This document shows, one piece after another, positions 1 to 10,979 of a stretch of DNA of 64,000 nucleotides. How positions within the stretch are numbered: the first letter of the stretch is position 1; each line of letters starts with the position of its first letter. The position numbers were made by a program, and so were the translations under genes. The notes beneath the pieces are model-generated. The model searched no databases and was not told where the DNA came from. It saw nothing but the letters and a program-made list of their open reading frames with translations. Location of the stretch: NCBI GenBank assembly GCA_023078685.1, contig JALGAS010000005.1:2914001-2978000 (forward strand), written 5' to 3'. The DNA comes from Neopestalotiopsis rosae (lineage: Eukaryota; Ascomycota; Sordariomycetes; Amphisphaeriales; Sporocadaceae).

Positions 1-374
1 TTAGAAGCTTTTGGACATGAATCACGTACCAAGTACGTGCGATATGTTCAGAGTATTTACATGCCAAACATAGGTGTCACAATGAAGGGCAATTGATACT
101 TCAATTATGTGCAGTACGGTGAGTTGTACAGAGCGCATATCATGCTAGGCAGGGGTCGCTTATCGATAAGCCAAGGAGCGTACATAGTACGTCGGCCTAT
201 CCACTCAATCCAAAGGTCCGTGCTTCAGACACGTCGTCAGCTACGACCAATGCAAGCGCCAAGTGTTCAGTCCAGTACCTTACAGTGGTAGAGTTTCGAG
301 CTGGTCCAGCTATTCGCAAGCTCGACGTCCTAATCTTTCCCTACAAACAGCATCACAACGCCCAAACGTCCACG
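1..374. other. Upstream region of SWP1
   Basis: No supported gene. This is the promoter and leader of the gene starting at 375. Short open frames here have no homology that I recognise and overlap the leader. Confidence 0.5.
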
Positions 375-1446
375 ATGCGCTTCCTCAATTCTTTCGCTCC
401 TTCTCTCCTCCTGCTAGCTGCTGGTGCAGCTCAGGCCGCATCATCATGGGGATTTGACGAGGGATCCATCACCGTCGGCGCAAAGAAGTCTGACGGAGCT
501 ATCAAGGAGAAGTGAGCCGCATCTCCTGTGGGCAATTGGAAGCTTGGAATGAGACCAATGGCTAACATTCTTGTTTCGTAGGTTCTCTGAGAAGAATCCT
601 CTGACGACGCCGGTCGCTTTGGGTGCTGCCGACACCTTGAAGATTGTCATCACGGCCAAGGAGAATGGCAAGGGCAAGCGCCCTCACCAGGCCTTCCTCG
701 TCCTGCAAGAGCCCGAGACTGGCCTCGAGGCACCGTTCCCTCTCACGACCAAGGAGAATGGCAAGGCTACTGTTGACATTGTACGTTCATTTTGGGGTTT
801 CCTGCACACCTAATTGTTACAAGCAAACAACTAATTCATCCCACGAATAGAAACAATCCGAGCTCCCCGTCCAGCTCCTGACCTCGTCCAAGCCCCTCAA
901 GGCCTCTCTTCTCTTGGCCTCCTTTGGCTCCTCTGAAGGCTACAACAAGCCCGTCTTTGATGTCGAGATCAAGCTCGACCCCAATGCGACACCCCCAACC
1001 TATGAGAAGCCCATGCGCTACGGCAAGCTGGAGGAGATTCACCACATCTTCCGATCTGATCCCCAGAGCCCGCCCAAGGTTATTTCCCTGGTCTTTGCAC
1101 TGGCCGTCCTTGCCACCATTCCAGCTTTGTTCCTTGGCGTAAGTTCTCCCATACTCCTGACTGCAAAGTCAGCATTCCGACATTTCAAACTAACAACATT
1201 GAATAGTGGGCTATCCTTGGCGGCAACGTCGCCCACCTCCAGAAGGCGTTTTCGGCTGCTCCCGTTTCCCACGGCGTCTTCTTCGGCTCCATCGTTGCCA
1301 TGGAGTTTGTTTTCTATCTGTACTACGTCAGCTGGAACCTGTTCCAGGTTCTGCCTGTCCTCGGACTTGTCAGCGTTGCCACTTTCCTGAGTGGAACCAA
1401 GGCTCTTGGTGAGGTCCAGAGCCGACGCCTGGCTGGCGAGCGATAG
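375..1446 (+). CDS. SWP1: Oligosaccharyltransferase subunit Swp1 / ribophorin II
   Basis: Four exons, 375-511, 582-780, 851-1138 and 1207-1446, give a 287-residue protein. All introns are about 70 nt with GTGAGC, GTACGT and GTAAGT donors, and intron 1 has a GCTAAC branch site. The protein has a cleavable signal peptide (residues 1 to about 21, ending AQA), a lumenal beta-rich region and three C-terminal membrane segments, the layout of the ribophorin II/Swp1 C-terminal domain. In this family the protein is a structural subunit of the ER oligosaccharyltransferase complex that transfers the lipid-linked glycan to Asn-X-Ser/Thr. The length matches fungal Swp1 and is much shorter than animal ribophorin II. 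The start is the first ATG giving a signal peptide. Family assignment comes from recognising the sequence, and the exon joins are in frame throughout. Confidence 0.88.
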
Positions 1447-2816
1447 ATCATGAGAGAAGGGACGATCGCTAGATCTGACTTTGATATTGTGACATACACT
1501 GCGTTGACGACATGATCTGTATTTGAGCATTGGGCAGCGGGCAAATAAAAGCACAACATAGGTCGAACAACCATGTGTATAAAAACGATTCGGCATAAAC
1601 ACCAGCTGTGTGAAGTGTTGGGAGTACCAGGATAGCACGAGATCAATCACTCATGCATGCCAAATCCAGATGCCTTGTTCCAAGCAATGGCATCAAGCCT
1701 TGTAAGACGGCTGGACTGCCTGTTCATAGTTGGCATTGGCTGTGAGCCGGCCATGAATTCTGATAAAGGTGTTATAGTTCAGGAACAGAATAATTCAGAG
1801 AAAGCCTAGTACGACGTTAAGCCGTTGAGCATAGACAATGCGATGTTCTTATAATATCGATCTGCAATACCTGTCACATCAACCTGGCGCAACCGACTTG
1901 TGTAGTTTTTTCATCTAGTCTGTGACTCGCAATATTGAGGTATAAGGTTAATTCTAGGTTCAGAAGTAGTGCTCACCTGACACAAGGTATGCTTCTTTCC
2001 TATATGTAACCAACAATTTACTTGCCAGGGTTGGGTTACCAGATACCTACCCCTATGTCGTACTTGCAGACCAGGTCTTGCTCTTCTCTTTTTTTTTTTC
2101 TTTTCTCTTTCTTGGAAGTGTCTACGTATTGAACTTCCATCCAGGGTGACTTCGTAGGAGTGATACGCGTAATCGCGCTCAGCCATTTTGCTCCGGCACT
2201 TGTTTAGCGCAAATTCATCACACACATATAAAGATGTCTTTGCACAGCCCCGGGTCAAAGGGGTCCATTTCATATACGATGGGGCCAATGGTAATTGCGC
2301 GCCCGAGAACATGGTCGGTGTTTTAAACGGGTGCCTAAGCACACACACCGGAGGCCGTGGACACCGGGTACGTACAGAGTAGTAGTTGCGGTCATTTATT
2401 TCTTCGCGCTCGGCTTTCGGCAGGCCAGTCGAGTCGAGTCGAGTCTCGAGTCTCGACTGCCAAAGTTTCAATCCCCAAGTCTGACTCCGCCACCTATCAT
2501 TTCAAGGTGCGCCGAGGTAAGATTTTAATTGTAGCGTCATGAGTTCGGGGCTATGGTGCGGGAATTTGGAATTAGCAGGGAGGATTTGGGGGGAAACATC
2601 ACTGCTGATATAAGTTGACCATGATTCCCTATTCCTTTGCCAAGAAAAATATACTCCAGATTACTACCATACTACTACCCAATTCTACCAATTATCATCC
2701 TTAGCGCATCAACACCACTCAAGCTGATCGTCATACATCACGATTACCTGTAAAAGCAAAAATATCATAACACATTCAACAAGTCCAATTCATCAGAAAA
2801 GACTTGAATTATTATT
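1447..2816. other. Intergenic spacer between SWP1 and the PPxY protein gene
   Basis: No gene seen. It holds the SWP1 3' region and, near 2605-2612, a TATA-like tataag about 210 bp before the next start. A pyrimidine-rich tract (2082-2110) and a GAGTC-type direct repeat (about 2430-2458) are the only obvious patterns. Confidence 0.5.
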
Positions 2817-3509
2817 ATGGCTTTTGTCCTAGGCCTAGTCGGCGGTGCCGTCCGTCATGCCATCAGGCGAGAAAAAGAGAACAACCAGTCCAGCTATCAA
2901 CCAGTCCGCGATTTCGACGCCAACGACGATGGCAACTACAACAACAGCACATACTATCATCACCAGCAGCAGCAGCACCAGCAGCAGCCACCGTGCCCGT
3001 GTCTGGGAACGCATCTCCCACAACAATACGGCTGCAATCACCCAGGTGCACACGATATCCACGTCCCGGTATCGCGGCGCGAGTTCAAGCGCGAGTGCAG
3101 GCGGTCCCGGCGCGCCGAGCGACACGGCCGGGGAGGAGCCGGAGCCTACGGGGCTGCTGCGGCAGTACCGAGGACGGTGGTGTACACCACCACTACTACG
3201 AGCCAACAAAACCTTCCCAACAACACTGCCGAGAGATATCACAATACGGGCGTGTTCCACGGCACGGCAAGCAGCAGCAGCAGCAGGAATATCACAGCCC
3301 GTGCTGGTCACGATGGTGAAGAAGCAGCATCAGCGCCTCCGGTCTATGCCAGGAATCGGAGAGCCTCCGTTGATGAACAAGAAGGCGGTCTCCGGGAGGA
3401 CGACTTGGACGCTCCGCCCCCGTATGAGCAAGTTTCTGTGGATGCCGGAAGGCGGCGATCGGTGGAAGTGTTGGCATCCGGTGGCCGAGGGGGCAAGATG
3501 TCCGTCTAG
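2817..3509 (+). CDS. Orphan low-complexity protein with two PPxY motifs
   Basis: Single-exon frame of 230 residues, function unknown. Residues 1-18 are hydrophobic and glycine-rich then basic, like a short glycine-zipper or membrane-association segment. Residues 47-59 are His/Gln-rich with CPC after them; 87-108 are very basic; 124-128 are a Thr run and 152-156 a Ser run. Near the C-terminus are two PPxY motifs, PPVY at 174-177 and PPPY at 200-203. In other proteins these bind WW domains such as those of Rsp5/Nedd4 ubiquitin ligases. Two RRxS sites (181-184, 213-215 region) would suit a basophilic kinase. The other two forward frames are also open over much of this stretch because of the repetitive composition. 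This frame was chosen because it starts at an ATG after a leader-like AT-rich stretch and carries the organised motifs. It could be a secondary adaptor of ubiquitin traffic, but that is inference. Confidence 0.6.
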   Translation: MAFVLGLVGGAVRHAIRREKENNQSSYQPVRDFDANDDGNYNNSTYYHHQQQQHQQQPPCPCLGTHLPQQYGCNHPGAHDIHVPVSRREFKRECRRSRRAERHGRGGAGAYGAAAAVPRTVVYTTTTTSQQNLPNNTAERYHNTGVFHGTASSSSSRNITARAGHDGEEAASAPPVYARNRRASVDEQEGGLREDDLDAPPPYEQVSVDAGRRRSVEVLASGGRGGKMSV

Positions 3510-6431
3510 TGTACATATTTCTATCATGAGTTTACGAATTAAATGAGCGATTCTGGTTTCTTTTCCTATTACAAATTTTGGTATTGTTTCACTTCGTGAT
3601 GCCATGGTAAATGTGAAGAGGGAAAACCGTGTCATTATAGCGACTTCTCCCTTCTTTCTTTCTTTTCTTGATTGTGGCTTTGATGGCGGTCGATGAGGCA
3701 TAGAGAGAGTGAGTGAAAATGTCCCGTGGCCAGCCAGCTGACATACTACGGACATAAGCAGGAAAGAGAGAAGACGATGACCTTTGGCAACATTCCCAGA
3801 CATTGCCACCAAATGTATGCAACATACCGTTATGTATATTTTCCATTGTGGTGCCCAGCCACAGTCTTTACATTGTGATACGTGCGAGATGAGGTTTCGG
3901 GGAAAGCCATTCCTATAGTCATTGCATGCATGCAAAACACGACAGAATTGTACTGGAGCAGTTCCGGGGGCTACTGTACACAAGCGCCAAGACCGTGGAG
4001 ACCGCAGATACTCGGGGCCTCGTGTGTCGAAGACCTGGGTAAATGCGAAAAGGCCGGATCCATGCAGGGCGCCTTATGTGATGCAGACATTGGATGGCCA
4101 GGATTGTACAAACCAGCTGGCGACCTGGCAAACCACCTCCAGATCGTGGGACTTTTCCCATGAAAATTGCAGATTGGGCTCGGCCGTTGGGTGCGAAATG
4201 ACTCAGGAACACGGAGGTTTTGTGTGTACATGTGCATCGATCTCAAGCATGCCAAATCACAAAATCCGGTCATTCTCCGCTCCACGCTAGAGGGCTTTTT
4301 CTCTTTGCTGCTTTGTGTTACAATACCGGGCTTTGAAGATTTCACTTGGTAATTGCCATTATTGTAAAGATGCCTATTGGATGCGCCAGGCTACATATAC
4401 ATGTTCTCGATGCGGGATGGGAGGCTGAAGGCCTGATTCTATGTTCTGTCTGGCGAGTATCGGTGTAGCATCTCCAGTTCAGACGAGACGTTGACAGCGT
4501 GTTTGAATGCAGATGAACCGATTTGGCCATTGGTTGTGGCGTGCGTGGACGGGTGTGGTTGCTTGACAAGTGCGGGTGCATGATCTGTTGTTCGACGGAC
4601 CCTCCACGATTCATCAGTGAGCCGCTGCCCGGCAGATCGGTGGACCCCAACCAGTCTTCCGAGAGTAACATGGAGATGTCTTGGCGATTATCGGGCGGCG
4701 TCAAACAACCAGAGAGCCAGGCTGGACAGGGGTGCTAGAGACAAATGGGTGAGGATTGATAATCGACGGCGGATGCTTTGCTGGTTTCAATTGTACATAG
4801 GTAACTTAGGTATGTGTTATTATTACGCAGCTTAGGGGGAGCCTTAGGGGAACGGGCCGTGGAGACTTCCAAATCAAACGATAAAATACAATGTCATGCC
4901 GCCTTGTACAGTCTGGCTGGGTACGAGCTGATGGCAAAGGGCAATCAATGTCAAGATGATGAGAGTTTCTGCTTTTGAATTCTCCTTGCGGTGAGCAATG
5001 TCACTTGATGCCCTGAAGGGACCTACATTTTAATAATAAATGATCCGAATCAGATTGATTTTTTTTTAGCGAACGGGCTGCATGCATTAGGCGCACTACG
5101 TACCGAGAAAACACCCCCCTGAAGACACCCAAGACACCTGAAAGCCGCCTGCTGCTGTCTGGTTCCAATCCCAGGCCAAGCCTACTTATTATGGCGTACA
5201 AGCAATGAGCTATCCATCCCCTTTGCTCAATTCTACCTGGAGACAGCCGGGCCTCCCACATCTTTGTTGTTCTTTTACATACGAGCGACCTTACCTACTT
5301 CTCTTCTTGGAGTTGGTTCTTTGCTCTTTCCGCTCAGTAATAAAGCCCTTAAGTTAGTTAGTGCAGTCCAAGTCCACGTGCAGTCTCGCTCGCTGGGGTG
5401 TAGTGGCAGATTGGTTGATTGCCCTCAGCCCTTGGCCAGATTACCTTACCCTAGTCGCCTAGATCGTCCTTCCACCCTCCGTCAGCAGCGCATTTCAACC
5501 CGGCAAACTCAGGGACCCAACCCAAGAAAAAACCAGGGGACCTGCAATTTCTAGGCACAATATTTAGGATACATTAGCAGGGTACCTCGCTGGACTGCAT
5601 GTGGTTTGGCTTGCTAATGTTCCCTGACTTTTGGACCCTCCAGGACCAAACATTTACCACAAGGTACCGACTACTACTACCAGTCTGCAGTACTTACCAG
5701 CCAGTCGCCTGGCACCCACGCCAACGCCGAAGCCGCATTTCGGTCGGTCTGCTGAGAATTCATTCACTCTGTCTTTTCTCTCTTCTTTTCCCGATTGACC
5801 GGCATTTAATCTTTCCCTCTACGGCGACCGCAGACAAACGCAGCACAGGAACTTCTTCCCAACACCAAGCGAGAGAAGGTTTTCTGAGAGTTTGCCATAG
5901 AATTTCGACATCTCTTCTTGGATCCACTGCGATTCCATTCCAATCCACTCACTCGCCTTCTGTCTGTCGAGGTCCTCTCTACCTCATACCCACCCAGAAA
6001 GGCGACCGCCCCTCTCAGGCACCGCACCATTAAGTTGCCATTACGGCAACGAACCCGTTCCCCGTTGTCGCCGCCTCAACTTTATCGCCTGCCTCTCACG
6101 ACCGACACACCACCACTTGGTCCTCACTACCACCACTTCTGCTGCTCGCTGCGACTCGAAACTTTGTTGTTCAATCAACAACTGTATCCACGTTCTTTTT
6201 CTCTCGTGGCCATTTTACCACGTCTGTAGTTTAAAAATCCGCGCAGAAGAAACGCTCTGAAGCCGCAGTCGCATCGGGCGCCCGCCAACTGTGCCCACGA
6301 ACGCTATTTCTGGCACGCACCAACAAGCCCGACGACCTTTCTAGACATCGTTCTCATCAAGGTTGACGCTTTTCTTTAACCGCGTACAGTTCGAGCATCG
6401 AACTCCTGTCGCCCCATCGCCTCTCGTCACG
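3510..6431. other. Long spacer and CT-rich leader of the next gene
   Basis: About 2.9 kb without a supported gene. The last 700-800 bp (from about 5600) are strikingly rich in C and T on the plus strand, typical of a fungal promoter and long 5' leader. The open frames here lack domains. A GGTTCCAATCC B-box-like word at 5161 has no good A box, so I do not call a tRNA. Confidence 0.5.
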
Positions 6432-7412
6432 ATGAAGGGTACTCCCGTCGACCAACTCGTGTATGAGTACATGTTCCCGAAACCTCGCTCGACTGATCCT
6501 CAACATTTCCACTCTCTTTTGCACCGACACCTTATTCTCGAAGTCCGTCAGGAGGTACACTCCTTTTACGGCCACCTCGACACACAGGAGGCCAAGTATC
6601 CCGGTCTCGACTACTGCCATCGCATTCATCGTATCCGACTAAGCCGCTGGCCATGGCACCGCCGCCTCTTTCGGGCCTTTGACGGTCTGCGCTTGACCAA
6701 CTCCGAGATCTCGAATTTGACCAAATGGGAGGGTACCAAGTGGGCTAAAGAGCGCTTTGAACGGGATGCCGGTGTTGTCATCAGAGATACCGCCGGAGAC
6801 GAGGTTGGCCAATGGGTCCCAATCGAGGAAAGACCACGTGCAGATCGGGTGCCGCAAGTCGTCGAGCCTGAAGACGAAGACGAGGAAGAGGACGAAGAGG
6901 AGCAGGATGAGGTCGACGAGGATATGGACGACAGCGACGGGGAGCTCAACAGTGTCGGCATTTCCTTGAACCAACGTCTGCTGGCACGCCGCCAAGCTGG
7001 AGACGCATCTGCGCCAATAGACGAGGAGTGGGAGCAGTGGCTAAAAACTGCCATTGATTCTGGCGCACTACCCTTTCTCTCTTCCAGCAGCGATCCGGCC
7101 AGCGCACTGATTCCGCAAGTCTTGTTCCCACCATCCATGCTCAGCGCTGCTAGGGCCAACCAGTGGGATCAGGTACCAGAGTTTCTCCACGACCTACTCC
7201 GGCGAACACTGGCAACAGAGGCAGAAGCGCGGCGCAACAGAGAGGCATCACCATCACGTATTGAGGGCTCTACGCGCTCTGCGCGGAATATTCTTGCCTC
7301 AACCGCATGGAGGCGTCCCTACTCGGGCCTCAGCTTGCCACACAGCGACAATGGGGCGAACTCGGGATCTGACAACGTGCGATACAACCGCACTGCACAA
7401 CCAGGGGCTTGA
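6432..7412 (+). CDS. Fungal orphan protein with acidic tract
   Basis: Single exon, 326 residues, product not recognised. The N-terminal part (about 1-130) looks folded, with many aromatic, His and Arg residues (WPWHRRLF at 73-80) and helical pattern. It is followed by a long acidic run of Asp/Glu (146-171). The C-terminal part (about 172-326) is Ser/Arg-rich and probably disordered, ending in a basic tail. The frame continues upstream to 6363, but the ATG at 6432 (context CACGATGAAG) is the better start because the codons before it are leader-like. There is no signal peptide or membrane segment. The acidic tract would fit a nuclear or chromatin-associated protein, but nothing proves that. It has its own long leader and is tandem to no obvious partner. 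Confidence 0.72.
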   Translation: MKGTPVDQLVYEYMFPKPRSTDPQHFHSLLHRHLILEVRQEVHSFYGHLDTQEAKYPGLDYCHRIHRIRLSRWPWHRRLFRAFDGLRLTNSEISNLTKWEGTKWAKERFERDAGVVIRDTAGDEVGQWVPIEERPRADRVPQVVEPEDEDEEEDEEEQDEVDEDMDDSDGELNSVGISLNQRLLARRQAGDASAPIDEEWEQWLKTAIDSGALPFLSSSSDPASALIPQVLFPPSMLSAARANQWDQVPEFLHDLLRRTLATEAEARRNREASPSRIEGSTRSARNILASTAWRRPYSGLSLPHSDNGANSGSDNVRYNRTAQPGA

Positions 7413-8434
7413 GTATCAGAACAACTAGAAAACATGTTCGACTCAACATAAAATGCCCATGTGACTTGACATGCTATCCCTCTCCGAGTCTGCTCTGCGC
7501 ATGCCCCGATCCCATATACTCTCGGCGTGCAATGCAATCTATACAATTCGGCGCAGGCGAGGAAGCGTGTATCAAGCTTATCGACTTTTAGAGGGGCGGT
7601 TATCCATTTGATAAAGGGCGAATCATGACGCCAATATTTCCTTGACATGGCCTGGCGTTTATCATACTTGTTAGGGAAGGGTTCTCGGGTCATGAGCATA
7701 AGCATTGCCTACGTTTTTATCCTCTGATATCCGAATGGATTTTTTGGGTGTTTTTAGCTTAGGTTAGCCATCGATTACTTTGTTTAGACAGACTGGGAAA
7801 ATAAAAAATCTCCTCTGTACACATGAATACCAGTTTTGGAAGACTAGAATCTTGTTTTGTAGTGTGTATATAGTTCATAACAGCTTCCATGACGTGGTCA
7901 TAATAATATTGTCTGCGTCTTCGTTCAACTTGAACAGTTATGTACTCATCCTATGGGTACAATGTCAAAACTATGATTTATTCGCAATTCTGGTTGGGAA
8001 TGCAACTCCTTCCCCAGGTCCCAACACCTTCTCTGACCCTCTTCTTCTTGGCGCAGCTATCCTGAGCGCCACATGATGATGATATGCAGTTAGGCATTCT
8101 CTCGTATCAACTGAGTCAGGGCCCTCGAAGTGTGCCCGAACGTTGGCCTGCTCTGGGGGATGGGTGTAGTTTCACGTTTCCGCCATTTCTCCCTTGGGAA
8201 GAATGTGAGACCTCTTGTGATGCTGTCCTGGGTATTTGCATCTCCGTGGGCATCTGCTGGCTAAACATGCATTATATACATTGCATTTTAGCAGTGCAGG
8301 CAAGGGATGTATTCCTTTCCTCCTTCGCTTCAGAGAAATATTTCTGATGTACCTGCGACAGTGGGATGAATAGAACTATTCCTTTGCTATTAAAGGTTTC
8401 TTCGTGGCCGTCCCCGGTGCATATTAACACCGCT
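7413..8434. other. Convergent spacer before GCN5
   Basis: 3' regions of the orphan gene (+) and GCN5 (-). No supported gene; AT-rich in parts (7740-7990). Confidence 0.5.
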
Positions 8435-9931
8435 CTACGGTTCAAGATGTGACCACTCGGGGATGGCTTTGATTTGGTTCCACATGTACTTTTCGAGCTT
8501 GTTTGCCGACTTGGCATACGGGGTAGTCTCGTTGTTATACTTGCGGCAATTGTCAAAGATGAGCTTGGCGTCCTTGATGAACTCCTCGGGCGTGCTGTAC
8601 TGATCGGCTTCCAGCTTGGCCTCCATGGTGGACAGGTCCATGGGCTCCTTGATGACATCGTAATAATCGGCCACGTCGTCCTTGTTGACGGGAATCAGGA
8701 AAGGCCAGGCAGATTGATGGTTCTGCAGATCGTTGAGAAGATGGAGCAGCTGGTTATAGTTGGGGCCATGACGAGGCTGTCTGGACAGCTCATCCATGTC
8801 TGGCGACCATCCAGATTCACGAATCGCGTCGATAGACATGGGGTCTATCGAAGTGACTCCATTCTTCCATTGTTTGGGAGGTTGATGAACGACGTGTGAT
8901 TTGGAGAAGGCGCGAATCTTGGCATGGACGCATTCCTTCTGCTTAAGCAGCATGCGGCCCATTTCGAGATAGCGGACTCGTGGCAGCATTGAGCACTGCA
9001 TGATAGTACCTCCTTCGTAATCTTTGATATATCCCATCCATACCGAACGGGGCAGTGTGATTTCCTTGGTGAAGCCTTGTTTCTTGAAGTAGCCAATGGC
9101 ATAGTTGTCGGCATATGTCAAAAAATGCATGACATCGCTAGTGGCCTTGACATAGTCCTTCAGGTGCGACATTAGATGCGCACCGTAACCCTTGACTTGC
9201 TGGTCGCTACTAATGGCGCAGAAGACAATTTCGGCAAACTGGCGGCCCTTGAATGGACGATACGTGATGCCTCCAACGACCTCGAGTGGCTTCTTCACAA
9301 TGGCGATTGACAAGTGCGTCCGATCGTAGACAAGTCGAGCGATATAATCCTTGGGCATCTTTGGCAACTGTTTCTGAAAAATACACTTCAGGCCAGTCAG
9401 AATGATCAGCGACTCCCTCTTGTTGTCATTGTTTACAACGCGGAACTCGATCTCGCCGTTTCGTTCCTCGATAACACCGAGCTGTAATGTTTGAGTTAGT
9501 AAATCTGGTATTTCAACTTTCAAGTTGAACCAAACAGCACTGGCTGATCTGGTGCAGTAATGCGAATATATTGTTATGAATTTCCTGCGATATTGGAACT
9601 GATGCGACGAATGCAGTATGTTGAGCACGCTAAGGCGTGATATTGTCTCTGCTGGCACTGGCAGCAGAGGACATGAGGTTCTGCAAGGCTCATTGAAGAA
9701 GAGGCGAGGAGTATTCACTTTTTCTGGAAATGGAATCGGCTTCATGGCCGGTTTGTTCTCGGGTTCTGTTGACTCGACCTTGGTGCGCTTGGAGGCGGCT
9801 GGCGAGCTAGGCTCGTCGGTTGCCTTGCGCTTGCCACCTAGAGAGGGGGGAAATGTCTTGGTTAGCATCGCGTCGCATCAGATGAGAGTACATGGTGAGA
9901 TAAAAATGCACACACCTTCGTCCTTGGTCAT
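8435..9931 (-). CDS. GCN5: Histone acetyltransferase Gcn5 (SAGA/ADA catalytic subunit)
   Basis: Three exons on the minus strand, 9931-9916, 9837-9719 and 9481-8435, give 393 residues. Exon 1 encodes only MTKDE plus one base. The N-terminus is a short basic Lys/Arg region with an NLS-like KRKATDE. The GNAT acetyltransferase domain follows, with the catalytic Glu in FAEIVF and the acetyl-CoA loop QVKGYG. The C-terminal bromodomain binds acetyl-lysine (WPFLIPV, the YY..I..PMDLSTM helix and NCRKYN). Gcn5 acetylates histone H3 within SAGA and ADA and acts in the nucleus as a coactivator. Intron 2 (9718-9482, 237 nt) has a weak GTGAAT donor and no in-frame stop, so a naive reading frame runs through it and adds 79 spurious residues; removing it restores the conserved [19 protein letters not shown] junction. 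Divergent from OST5 over a 504-bp shared promoter. Confidence 0.95.
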
Positions 9932-10435
9932 CTTCGCAGCGTGTCTGGCGGGTAGTCGGCGATGCGACGATGGCGGTTGTCGATTGACTGATGTTGTCGC
10001 GTCGTGACATAAGGGAATAGCATTCAAGTAAGCGGCTCCGTATTTCGAGGTGGGACAGGCGGGGATCTACATCGGTGGGGTGACCAATGGGGAAGCGTCC
10101 TTCCGAGGAAACCGAGCTAGGCTAATCTAGGGGCTCTCAGTGGTTCTCAGTGGCAGTTTGGGGGTCCTCCGGGTCTCTTAGCAGGACTGGACACCTTGCA
10201 GCTTGGCATTGGCCATTGGCATCTGGCAAACGCGACGTACGCTTCTGGGGTACGTAAAGTGAAAGCGAGCTTCCATTGCAAGCTGACGACGCTCTGTTGA
10301 ATAGAACCTCTTCCAATATTCTGCAACTATTCAACTTCACCATCATCAGACCGTCGTCACTCTTTGCAATCGAATTTCCTCGTCCGCTCTCAACCGTCTG
10401 TCCTACCAACTAGGTATACCAGCAAATCGTTCCGT
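9932..10435. promoter_or_regulatory. Shared divergent promoter of GCN5 and OST5
   Basis: A 504-bp gap separates the divergently read starts of GCN5 (-) and OST5 (+). It contains a CCAAT word around 10085 and paired GTACG words near 10237-10256. No transcription start can be placed from sequence. Confidence 0.45.
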
Positions 10436-10781
10436 ATGGATCCTTCTCTTGTTGCGCAGTGGGATGCTCCAGGCAGCCCGTTTCTTCCCACCATTGGCAA
10501 AGGAACCCAGTTCTTGGTCGGCTTCAGCCTTGTACTTATTGGTCTCGTCTTGTTTGGCGGCTTTGCGCTGAGTGAGTCACGATCTAACTGTCGGCGGAAC
10601 GTCCACTGCTAATCATCAATGCCTACAGACCGATCCCTTGTCAACATCCCCATCATTGGTGTCCCTGCTTCATTGGCATTGGCGTACGTCTTCCATTTGC
10701 ACTCCACACGTTCTTCGATTCTCACACAGCAGCAGGTTCGGCACGGTCTACATGTTCTGCGCGGTTGGAGTCTATGTTTAA
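10436..10781 (+). CDS. OST5: Oligosaccharyltransferase subunit Ost5 (TMEM258 family)
   Basis: Three exons, 10436-10571, 10629-10683 and 10736-10781, give a 78-residue protein. It begins MDPSL, has two membrane helices (about 24-45 and 55-77) and a short polar loop with NRSLVNIP. It ends in the family's typical FGTVYMFCAVGVYV. This is the Ost5/TMEM258 pattern, a small subunit bridging Ost1 and Stt3 in the ER oligosaccharyltransferase complex. The introns use GTGAGT and GTACGT donors and CAG acceptors, and all joins keep frame. It is easily missed because each exon is short. It lies 198 bp before rad1 on the same strand and divergently from GCN5. Confidence 0.92.
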
Positions 10782-10979
10782 ACGTACATAAAGAAAAGAG
10801 ATACCCATATAAAGGCCCTGCAAACAATTCCCCGAGAGACGATCAGGCCTGTACAATAGATCAAATAAGGAAGGCGCGCAAAAGTTCTACTGTGATCAAC
10901 AACATTATATCTATCATTCGTCTGTGAGCTTCCACGCTCCAGCCATTATCCCGTCTGCCAAAACTGTACATTGTGCACA

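Noticed and set aside
1039..1650. 203-residue minus-strand frame
   Set aside because: It lies antisense to SWP1 exons 3-4 and its 3' region; no domain.
2845..3546. 233-residue frame overlapping the PPxY gene
   Set aside because: All three forward frames are open because of low-complexity sequence. This one is Ser/Thr-rich with no organised motifs, and the frame at 2817 has the ATG directly after the leader.
5161..5171. B-box-like GGTTCCAATCC
   Set aside because: Same word as in the 28-kb element, but no good A box and no tRNA fold around it.
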